From NCBI RefSeq assembly GCF_029855125.1, contig NZ_CP123229.1:1984001-2048000 (forward strand): DNA of 64,000 nucleotides. The letters are read 5' to 3'. This document shows positions 44,857 through 53,058 of this stretch, piece by piece. Both the position numbers and the translations under genes were made by a program. The notes beneath the pieces are model-generated. The model was not told where the DNA came from. It did not search any database and worked only from the letters and a program-made list of their open reading frames with translations. Positions within the stretch are counted from its first letter, which is position 1; every line of letters starts with the position of its first letter. Source of the stretch: Methylocapsa sp. D3K7 (lineage in GTDB: Bacteria; Pseudomonadota; Alphaproteobacteria; Rhizobiales; Beijerinckiaceae).

Positions 44857-47085
44857 TCAGCGCCAACGAATGACTCCAAGGATATTTGAACTCTCGTCGG
44901 TCCAAAGAACGGGACCCGGCTGTGGCGCGTCCCAGCCATCGGCCGCGAGGGCGTCGAGCTCGCCGCCGGGCGCGGCTACAGCCACTACCTCGGCGCCAAT
45001 TCGCCGTCGCTCGGTGCCAATGGACGGCACCAGCAGGTGGCGAACCGGCGCACCGGCGTCCGCGGCCAGCCGGGCGACCACCGGTGTCAAATCGAGGTAG
45101 CGGTTGCTGACATGAAACAGCACAACTCCTCCCGGCTTGAGGCGGGCGAAATACAGCGCCAGCGCCTCGCGTGTGATCAGGTGAACCGGCACGCTATCGG
45201 AGCTAAATACGTCGATGACCATCAGATCGTAGCGGGCGGCGGTGTCGGCCCCGAGGGTAAGCCGCGCGTCGCCAAGGACCACGGACGAGTGGTTGCCGCA
45301 GCCTGCCATGAAATGGAACCAGCGGTCGTCACGGGCAAGGCGCTCCACGACCGGATCGATTTCGCGGAAGGTCCATACTTCGCCGGGACGCGCGTAGCAG
45401 CCTAGCCCGCCAGTGCCAAGGCCGAGAACGCTGACTGCGCTGATCGGCGAGGCCCGCCGGCCAAGGGCCGCGAATAGCCTACCGAAGGGGCCGGCGGCAT
45501 CGTAATAACCGAGTGGCGTCAGCTCCTCGCCTGGGCGGGTGCTCTGCATGCCATGGATGGTGGTGCCGTGTTGCAGCACCACAAGGTCATCGTTCGGCAG
45601 ACGGCGCACGCGATGGACGCCGAAGAAGCTGCGCGTCATCATCAATGTGTCGGATACGTCCACCAGCGCCGGAAACAGCAAAAAGCCCGCCAGTGCCATC
45701 GCCAGCCGCACTCGCCGTTTAGCAAACCAAAGCAGCCCCGCCCCCGGCACCACGATCGACGCGGCATGTGCCACCGGGCGCAGCGCCTCAGGACTGGCGG
45801 GGCTGGCCGCCCACAGCAGTGCGATGGCGAGCACTGTGAGCGCAACGGGCAAGAGCAAATCGCCACGGATCGCCCAATTCTCCGAGCGCCGGGTGGCTCG
45901 CGGCGGCGGCCGTAGCAAGCAAGCCGCGATCAGCAGCAGCGGATACTCCCAGGGGCCAAGGAACAGCACGGGCGCCAGCAATGCGCAGAACACTCCGCCC
46001 AAAGCACCTCCCAGCGAAATCAGTATATAGTAACCGGTCAGACCCTGCGCGTCCGGACGCCGTTGCGCCAGTTCGGTATGGCAGACCGCGGCTGTCAAAG
46101 TGAAAGCGCTGAGCGAACTGATCAGGCTGACGATAGTTGGCGTGCCGTACATTCCAATGAGACCAGCAGCGGCCAATGCCATCCCCTGAAGCGCGAGTAG
46201 AGTGCGCTGCCCGATAAATTGCCGCCGTGCGAAGGCAAGCATGAAAGTGCCGATGTAGATCGCGAGCGGCATTACCCAGAATAGTGGTGTCGCGGCGATG
46301 TCGGTCGTAATATAAGTGGTGACCGCCAGCATCAGAGCCGAGGGTACGAAAGCAAGCAGCACCCAGCGCAACCGTTCCGCCTTGCTGGTCAATGCCGCAG
46401 TCTCCACGACCAGCCCTGGCGCAGTCGCGGGCGCCGGGTAGCGTTGCGCCGCGATGCCGCAAGCCACCACGGCAGCGGCGGTGACGGCAAAGCCGGCCGA
46501 CCAGAGTCGGCCCTGTCCGGAAAGGTCCAGTGTTGTCTCGATAAGCACGGGATAACTCAGAAGAGCGAGTAGGCTGCCGGAGTTGCTGGCGACGTACAGG
46601 AAGTAAGGGTCCCGCGCTTGCGGATGGGTGGTTAGGCTGAACCAGTGTTGCAGCAGCGGCGCCGTTGCGGCGATGGCAACAAAAGGCGCCCCTACCGCAA
46701 GCGCTAGGCGGGCCAGCAGCCAGCCGATCGGGGCGGCGGCGGCGGTTGGCGCATCCGCGCCCAATGAAAGAGGCAGCACGACAAGGCCCGACGAGAGCAC
46801 TAGCGCGTGCAAGACAAGCTGGGCTCGCGGCTGCAGCCGCCTGGCGACGAAATGCGCATAGCCATAGCCGAATAACAGAGCTACCTGAAAGAAACAGACG
46901 CAAGTGTTCCACACCGCCGGCGAGCCGCCCAGTCGCGGCAGCAGCATGCGCGAAACAACAGGCTGGACCGAGAACAACAGGAAGGCCGAGAGAAAGAGTG
47001 AAGCCGTGAAGCCGGCCAGCAGTACGGAGCCCGCCGCATGCCGTTTGATCGTCGTAAGGGGGATATCAGGTGTCGCGATGAGCAT
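44857..47085 (-). CDS. Membrane-fused spermidine-synthase-like protein
   Basis: 742 residues. The first 470 or so hold about eleven transmembrane helices (FLSAFLLFSVQPVVSRMLLP, ALLFGYGYAHFVARRL, and so on). The C-terminal 250 form a SpeE-like Rossmann domain: VLGLGTGGLGCYARPGE, FREIDPVV, DLMVIDVFSSDSVPVHLITREA. Enzymes of this membrane class are annotated as polyamine aminopropyltransferases, but their substrates are mostly untested. Monocistronic within the c-di-GMP block. Confidence 0.85.
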   Translation of the reverse strand: MLIATPDIPLTTIKRHAAGSVLLAGFTASLFLSAFLLFSVQPVVSRMLLPRLGGSPAVWNTCVCFFQVALLFGYGYAHFVARRLQPRAQLVLHALVLSSGLVVLPLSLGADAPTAAAAPIGWLLARLALAVGAPFVAIAATAPLLQHWFSLTTHPQARDPYFLYVASNSGSLLALLSYPVLIETTLDLSGQGRLWSAGFAVTAAAVVACGIAAQRYPAPATAPGLVVETAALTSKAERLRWVLLAFVPSALMLAVTTYITTDIAATPLFWVMPLAIYIGTFMLAFARRQFIGQRTLLALQGMALAAAGLIGMYGTPTIVSLISSLSAFTLTAAVCHTELAQRRPDAQGLTGYYILISLGGALGGVFCALLAPVLFLGPWEYPLLLIAACLLRPPPRATRRSENWAIRGDLLLPVALTVLAIALLWAASPASPEALRPVAHAASIVVPGAGLLWFAKRRVRLAMALAGFLLFPALVDVSDTLMMTRSFFGVHRVRRLPNDDLVVLQHGTTIHGMQSTRPGEELTPLGYYDAAGPFGRLFAALGRRASPISAVSVLGLGTGGLGCYARPGEVWTFREIDPVVERLARDDRWFHFMAGCGNHSSVVLGDARLTLGADTAARYDLMVIDVFSSDSVPVHLITREALALYFARLKPGGVVLFHVSNRYLDLTPVVARLAADAGAPVRHLLVPSIGTERRRIGAEVVAVAAPGGELDALAADGWDAPQPGPVLWTDESSNILGVIRWR

Positions 47086-47160
47086 TGCGTAACCCTGGCA
47101 GCCATCATTGAAATTAAAAGACTCGCGAGTCTCTCGCCAAGAATCATATGCTTTCAGCAG

Positions 47161-50100
47161 CTACTGCGCGGCGACAGCTCCGGGAAACTGGCTAAGGCGA
47201 GGCTCGATCAGCCTTTGCCGTAACATCTCCGTCGCGCTATCCGCGCGGACTGGCGCGCTGTAATAATAGCCTTGCACCTTCGTTGGGGAAGGTACACAAG
47301 TCAGCAGGTCTCGCTGCACCTCCGTTTCCACGCCTTGCGCAACAACCTCGATGTCGAGCTCTCGGGCGACGCCAATGATCGCCCGCACCATCGCCGAAGC
47401 CTCTGGGTCCTGCGTCGAGGCATCGATCATTAAGCGCGGGATTTTCACTCGGCTCACGCGATAGGTCTTGAGATAGTCGAGCGAGGAATATTGCGAGCCG
47501 AAATCCTCAATTGCGATTTTCACACCGAGTTGCTGCAGCCGGTCAAGCACGCTATTCTTATGCAGTGTGACGTGCGCAAGCATGGATTCCGTTACATCGA
47601 GCTCCAAGTTCTTCGGGGATAGCCCCCATTTCGTCAATGTTTTACTGATAGATCCGACGAGCTCATCTCCGGTTTGCAGTTGCTTGAGCGAGAGATTTAT
47701 GGCGAGGATCGGCGGAGCAATTCCGGCCTTTTGCCAGGCATTCATCTGTTCGCACGCATGGTCGAGCACCCATTGTCCGAGCGTCACAATGAGGGGAGTT
47801 TTCTCCACGATTGGCAGGAAATCGTCCGGTTTGATCAGACCACGCGTTGCATGATTCCAGCGTATCAGCGCCTCCATGCCGACAATTCGGCCTGTGGTGA
47901 GCTCGACTTGCGGCTGATAGTAGAGTTCCAGCTCATCGCGTTCGAAGGCCTGCCTCAAATCATTGGTAATAGCTACACGATCGCGCACCTCGCGATCGAG
48001 ATCCGCTGAATGGAAGCAATACTGGTCGCGGCCCTCTTCCTTGGCTCGATAGAGGGCAAGATCGGCTTGCGTAAGCATTTCGTCGGATCCCTCGGTCTCG
48101 GACGTATAGGGAGAAATTCCGATGCTCGCGCTGATATTCATTTCAGTTTCGCCGAGCGTATAGGGAGCCCCCAGGACATCGTGAATCTTCGATGCCAGCA
48201 CTCCGGCATTGGAGACATCGGTTAGTTCCGTCTGTAGGATTGCGAACTCATCGCCGCCCAGACGGGCGACGAGATCGGTTGCGCGGGTACATCCCTTGAG
48301 TCGCTCGGCGACCGCCTTGAGCAGGAGATCGCCGGCAAAATGCCCGAGCGTGTCGTTGACATCCTTGAACCGGTCGAGATCGAGGTAGAGAACCGCGAAG
48401 GGATTCGCGCCGCGCTTGGCCGCGGCGAAGGTCTGACACAGCCGGTCGATGAAGGTCGCGCGGTTGGCGAGTCCTGTGAGCGCATCGGTCCTGGCGAGGA
48501 CCATAATTTTATCGGCGGCTTCTTTTTTATCCGTGACATCGGTTAAGAGGCCCTCGATTTCGACGAGCCGCCCGGCAGCATCGCGGATGGGCGTATAGTG
48601 GTTCTCGACCCAGCGATAGATGCCATCGCTCGTCCGCATGCGAAATTCGATTGTTTCGGACTGGGTGCCCTCCATCACGATCCGCGCCAACATTTCCAGT
48701 ATTTTAAGCTCGTCGTCGGGGTGAATAATGGTCTTGTATAACTGGGGCGATGCGATCATTTCGGCCGGGTCATAGCCAAACATGGTAACGTTGTGCGAGA
48801 CATAGATCAGTGGTAGGGATGGCTCGCCGCGCAAGCGGAAGAGAATCGTCGGGCTTCGTTCGATGATCGTGTTCGCGTCCCGTAGTTGCTTGACGTAGCG
48901 CTCACGGATCATTGCGCTTCCGATCATGTCTGCGGCGGTCCGCAAAATATCGACTTCGACCGGTGACCACTCACGTGCCGTCGTGCATTCATCAAAGCAG
49001 ATGCGTCCCCAGTATTTACCTTCGATGATTATGGGGACGTCGAGACTCGACGCGATCCCCAGGCGTTGTAACATAGTCTTGACCACGCCATCAGTCATGG
49101 TGCTTGGTATGCTGGTGACGGTTTTCCCATCGAGAAGCGGCGCAAACCAGGGAGCCGTTTCCAATGCACTTGGGTCGAGTTGCCCAAGAGTAGGCATCGC
49201 TGGGGCTGCGGCCGAGTGCCAGCTGTACCGCAGGACAGAAAGGGGCGCCATGCCAACCCTGTTCCGGTTTTCAAGCACGAGCATGCGATCGGTTCGCACG
49301 GCGCCCCCTATCGTATCGAGCACCTTTGCCATCACGTCCTTTATCGTCTCGGCGGTCAGCAATTCTTTGGCGGCGATCGAGACTGCGTGAAGGAGATTGC
49401 TACGATAGTCCGTCGCAGCGGCGAGTCGATTGCGTATCGCATCTTGCCGCGATCCGCTTCGGCGAGAAAGCTCGAGATACGTCATGACGGCCATGGTCAA
49501 GAGCAACCCCACGGTCAAGATCATCTGGGAACGGTCGTGATTAATCAGAGGCGATCCCACCGGAATTGGAACGACGATCATCGTCCAACGCGCGTCGGCA
49601 AGGACCACCTCACCGGTCCAATGCAATCCCGCTTCAAGATCGGCACGCGACCGTGCCTTCGCTGGTTCTGAACGCAGGAGCGAGGAGCGGACGTGGAACG
49701 GAGGCTCGTTAGGACCGGCGCGTTGCCGGAATAAATAAATATCAAGACCTTGGGGCGATTTCACACCGCGAAAAACCTTATCGATCATCGGACCGGGCAA
49801 AAACGAGCCGCGAAGAAAACCCTTAAAATTACTGCGGCGATCCTCAATCCTCTCATGAGGCGAGTCAAATCCATACATGGGAGCGAACAGGAAGATGTTC
49901 CTCTGACCTGCTGCCTGAGGGGGCGTAGCCGCCATCTCTCCGCTTTCTCTCGCTCGCGTCATCGCCTCCTGTTCCACCGGATCTGAGCTAATTTCCAAAC
50001 CAAGGAGCGTGGGTGCCGCCGTCGCTTGGCTCGAATAAAGAATCGGAAAATATTCGTCTTTTGCATCGGCGGGAACAAATTTTCCGTCATTGCTGTGAGC

Positions 50101-50544
50101 GCTAATGCGGTAGCCCGCAAGACCCTGCTGGGCAGCCGCGCGTTCGTGCACGGCCCGCTGCTGGCGTAACACGCGAGGGACCCAGTCGATTTCTAGGGAG
50201 ACATCAAATACGCTCCTCAACCCGTCAATGATGCGGGAAAATGCAGCACGGTCGATCTCCTTCGCGGAGGACTGGAACTGACGCGCTGCGGAGTTCATCA
50301 TCTGCTCTAGATCGACCAGCCCGTCCTGTAGACAGAGACGGCGATCGTCACCGAGAACATTGAGCTGGGCTTGTGCGTGATTGTTTTCCCAATAGTGCGC
50401 GACCCACCAACTGGCAACGCAGGACAAGGCGACACCGATCGCACCGGCGATCAGCACTCGCCGCAGCGGCCATCGATTGACCGCTGCCAAGGTGTCGCGC
50501 GCATAGGCAGCAAACCCATTCGCGCGGTCAAGCCACCGACTCAT
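47161..50544 (-). CDS. CHASE-GAF-PAS-GGDEF-EAL c-di-GMP protein
   Basis: 1127 residues from the ATG at 50544, supported by GGAGGAG; the frame runs further upstream. One span near the N-terminus, a periplasmic CHASE domain (LEIDWVPRVLRQQRAVHERA), a second span, GAF, PAS, then GGDEF (ARLGGDEFAIL, RxxD site RATD) and EAL (MEALIRWNHA). In the EAL domain the usual DDFGTG is EDFGSQ, changing the first metal-binding Asp to Glu, while the later Lys (VKIP) and QGVE remain. Synthesis looks intact; hydrolysis may be weakened. The EAL part is closely similar to that of the next gene. Confidence 0.92.
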   Translation of the reverse strand: MSRWLDRANGFAAYARDTLAAVNRWPLRRVLIAGAIGVALSCVASWWVAHYWENNHAQAQLNVLGDDRRLCLQDGLVDLEQMMNSAARQFQSSAKEIDRAAFSRIIDGLRSVFDVSLEIDWVPRVLRQQRAVHERAAAQQGLAGYRISAHSNDGKFVPADAKDEYFPILYSSQATAAPTLLGLEISSDPVEQEAMTRARESGEMAATPPQAAGQRNIFLFAPMYGFDSPHERIEDRRSNFKGFLRGSFLPGPMIDKVFRGVKSPQGLDIYLFRQRAGPNEPPFHVRSSLLRSEPAKARSRADLEAGLHWTGEVVLADARWTMIVVPIPVGSPLINHDRSQMILTVGLLLTMAVMTYLELSRRSGSRQDAIRNRLAAATDYRSNLLHAVSIAAKELLTAETIKDVMAKVLDTIGGAVRTDRMLVLENRNRVGMAPLSVLRYSWHSAAAPAMPTLGQLDPSALETAPWFAPLLDGKTVTSIPSTMTDGVVKTMLQRLGIASSLDVPIIIEGKYWGRICFDECTTAREWSPVEVDILRTAADMIGSAMIRERYVKQLRDANTIIERSPTILFRLRGEPSLPLIYVSHNVTMFGYDPAEMIASPQLYKTIIHPDDELKILEMLARIVMEGTQSETIEFRMRTSDGIYRWVENHYTPIRDAAGRLVEIEGLLTDVTDKKEAADKIMVLARTDALTGLANRATFIDRLCQTFAAAKRGANPFAVLYLDLDRFKDVNDTLGHFAGDLLLKAVAERLKGCTRATDLVARLGGDEFAILQTELTDVSNAGVLASKIHDVLGAPYTLGETEMNISASIGISPYTSETEGSDEMLTQADLALYRAKEEGRDQYCFHSADLDREVRDRVAITNDLRQAFERDELELYYQPQVELTTGRIVGMEALIRWNHATRGLIKPDDFLPIVEKTPLIVTLGQWVLDHACEQMNAWQKAGIAPPILAINLSLKQLQTGDELVGSISKTLTKWGLSPKNLELDVTESMLAHVTLHKNSVLDRLQQLGVKIAIEDFGSQYSSLDYLKTYRVSRVKIPRLMIDASTQDPEASAMVRAIIGVARELDIEVVAQGVETEVQRDLLTCVPSPTKVQGYYYSAPVRADSATEMLRQRLIEPRLSQFPGAVAAQ

Positions 50545-50724
50545 GCTCTTGCTCCTCCTGGTTCGGCGCAGTCTGCCTGTCGCACCACCGAGTCGCTCTC
50601 TTGCGATGGGCATGGCGTATATCCCTGGAAGTAATCATGTCATGGTTGCGCAGTACGGGGCAGGTCAATTGCCATAGATACAAATCATGCGCTCCCTATT
50701 TACGGGTCATGATGCATTCGTCCG

Positions 50725-52815
50725 CTATTGCGCTGCAGCCTCCCGGATGTCCTGACTGAGGCGAGGCTCGATCAGCCTTTGCCGCAGCAACTCCGTCGCA
50801 TGGACGGCGGGGACCGGCGCACTGTAATAAAAGCCTTGCACTTTGGTCGTGGATGGAGCGGCGGTTAGCAGATCTCGTTGCGCCTCATTTTCCACGCCTT
50901 GCGCCATAACCTCGATGTTCAGCTCGCGCGTGAGGCCGATAATCGCCCGCACCATCGCTGCGCTTTCTTGATCTTGCTGCGTCGCGGCGGCAATCATCGC
51001 TCGCGGGATTTTCACCCGGCTTACGCGATAGTGCTTCAGATAGTCGAGCGACGAATACTGCGTTCCAAAATCATCAATTGCGATCGTCACCCCAAGCTGC
51101 TGTAGCTGCTCGAGCACATCGTTATAAGCCCATGTGGCGTAGGCGAGCATGGATTCTGTCACATCGAGTTCAAGGTCCCTTGGAGTAAGGCCCCATTTCG
51201 CAAGTGTCATCGTGACGGATTGGATCAGCTCATCTCCAGTCCGGAGCTGACCAAGGGAGAGATTAACGGCCAAAACCATTGGAGCAATTCCGGCAGTGCG
51301 CCAAGAACTCATTTGCTCGCATGCATGATCGAGCACCCAATACCCCAGTGCCAATATGGCATCCGTTTTCTCCATTATGGGAATGAAATCTGCGGGCATG
51401 AGCAGGCCGCGCTTTGGATGATTCCAGCGAATAAGCGCTTCCATACCGGCAATTCGACCCGTAAAGAGTTCGACCTGCGGCTGATAGTAAAGTTCCAACT
51501 CATTCTGTTCGAGTGCCTGTCTCAAATCGCCCGTGAGGGTCATGCGCTCGCGCATTTCTTGATCAAGATCATCGGAATGAAAGCGATACTGATCCCGGCC
51601 ATCTTCCTTGGCTCTATAGAGAGCGATATCCGCTTTAGCGAGCATCTCGTCCGGTCCAGCCATCTCGTCGGTATAAACGGAGATACCAATGCTAACGCTG
51701 ACAAATAATTTGCCATCTCCGAGCTGATATGGAGTACTCAGAACGCGATGAATTTTCGATGCCAATGCGATTGCATCCGAAACACCGGACACTTCGGTTT
51801 GTAGAATTGCGAATTCATCACCGCCCAAGCGGGCGACAAAATCACTTTCCCGGCAGTTCCGCTTGAGGTGCCCCGCGACAGATTTAAGCAGCAGGTCGCC
51901 CGCGGAGTGTCCAAGCGTGTCGTTAACTTCCTTGAAATGGTCCAGATCGATAGAGATAATCGCGAATGGGCTAGCACCACGTTGAGCGGCGGCGAAAGCT
52001 TGGTGAAGCCGTTCGATGAATGTCGCACTGTTCGCCAACCCAGTTAGTCCGTCCGTGCGAGCGAGTACCTCTATTTTTTTGCTGAAATTAGCGTCGAGTG
52101 TAGAGACTATCAGTGTGAAACTCATGATGACAAGGCTGAGGCTGCCGATGCCGAAAGCCAGCGTCGTAAGGTCTATGCCACCCGACGTCACGGCAAGGCA
52201 AACGCTGCCCGGGGCAAAACGCGCCGCCGCCATTCCAGTGTAGTGCATTCCGCTAATCGCCAGCCCCATTACAACCGCGCTTCCCACCTTGGCCAGGATT
52301 TCGTGCCTGGAGTGTTTCCAGCGCAATTGGAAGGAGATCCAAAGTGCCGCGAGCGAGGCAACGATGGCGATCAGGATTGAGGCGACGAAAAGCAAGGGTT
52401 CGTAGCGTATCGGCGGCGACATCTGCATCGCGAACATGCCAGTGTAATGCATTGCGGCGATGCCGCTGCCCATCAGTATCGTACCGATGACCAGGTTACG
52501 TATCCCGAGTTGGGCTTGGCGTAGAAAAAAAAGCGCGATGAACGAGGCAACGATCGCAATGATCAACGACAGCAGCGTGATGGGCAGGTCAAAGGCAACC
52601 TTTATAGGCAGATGGAACGATAACATGCCGATGAAATGCATCGACCAGATGCCGGTCCCCATCGACATCGCGCCGGCAACCAGCCAAATCACCGATTTCC
52701 TTGCGCTCGAATCACTTGCACTGACTCGGCCTGCCATGTCGAGTGCTGTGTATGAAGCAATGATGGCGACCGCGATGGAAAGCGCGACGATATTCAGATC
52801 GTAGTAACCGTCCAT
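50725..52815 (-). CDS. MHYT-GGDEF-EAL c-di-GMP protein
   Basis: 696 residues. The N-terminal MHYT sensor has seven membrane spans and the repeated motif (SMHFIGM, AMHYTGM, GMHYTGM), thought to bind copper and sense gases such as O2, CO or NO. GGDEF is intact (ARLGGDEFAIL, RxxD site RESD). EAL has all recognised catalytic groups (MEALIRWNHP, ELDVTES, AIDDFGTQ, VKIP, QGVE). Its EAL domain and C-terminal tail (RQRLIEPRLSQ) match those of the gene at 47161. Confidence 0.93.
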   Translation of the reverse strand: MDGYYDLNIVALSIAVAIIASYTALDMAGRVSASDSSARKSVIWLVAGAMSMGTGIWSMHFIGMLSFHLPIKVAFDLPITLLSLIIAIVASFIALFFLRQAQLGIRNLVIGTILMGSGIAAMHYTGMFAMQMSPPIRYEPLLFVASILIAIVASLAALWISFQLRWKHSRHEILAKVGSAVVMGLAISGMHYTGMAAARFAPGSVCLAVTSGGIDLTTLAFGIGSLSLVIMSFTLIVSTLDANFSKKIEVLARTDGLTGLANSATFIERLHQAFAAAQRGASPFAIISIDLDHFKEVNDTLGHSAGDLLLKSVAGHLKRNCRESDFVARLGGDEFAILQTEVSGVSDAIALASKIHRVLSTPYQLGDGKLFVSVSIGISVYTDEMAGPDEMLAKADIALYRAKEDGRDQYRFHSDDLDQEMRERMTLTGDLRQALEQNELELYYQPQVELFTGRIAGMEALIRWNHPKRGLLMPADFIPIMEKTDAILALGYWVLDHACEQMSSWRTAGIAPMVLAVNLSLGQLRTGDELIQSVTMTLAKWGLTPRDLELDVTESMLAYATWAYNDVLEQLQQLGVTIAIDDFGTQYSSLDYLKHYRVSRVKIPRAMIAAATQQDQESAAMVRAIIGLTRELNIEVMAQGVENEAQRDLLTAAPSTTKVQGFYYSAPVPAVHATELLRQRLIEPRLSQDIREAAAQ

Positions 52816-53058
52816 TGTTCAATCTCCCGAAAGCATAACACAGATTGAGGCTGGAGACTCTCGTTGACTTTTTGATCGGTGGTCGCCTGCTTATTGTGGC
52901 TGCTAGCCAAACCAATGGCGTTCGACATGATGTGCATCCTCAAACCTTCAAACGCTTTTTCGTGATACTGCTCGGGAACCACAGCAGCCATCGAGTAACG
53001 ATCGCAAAGGCATTGCGTGCATAAGCGGGAAGTCCCATCGCGTGGTCGAGCCTTCAAC

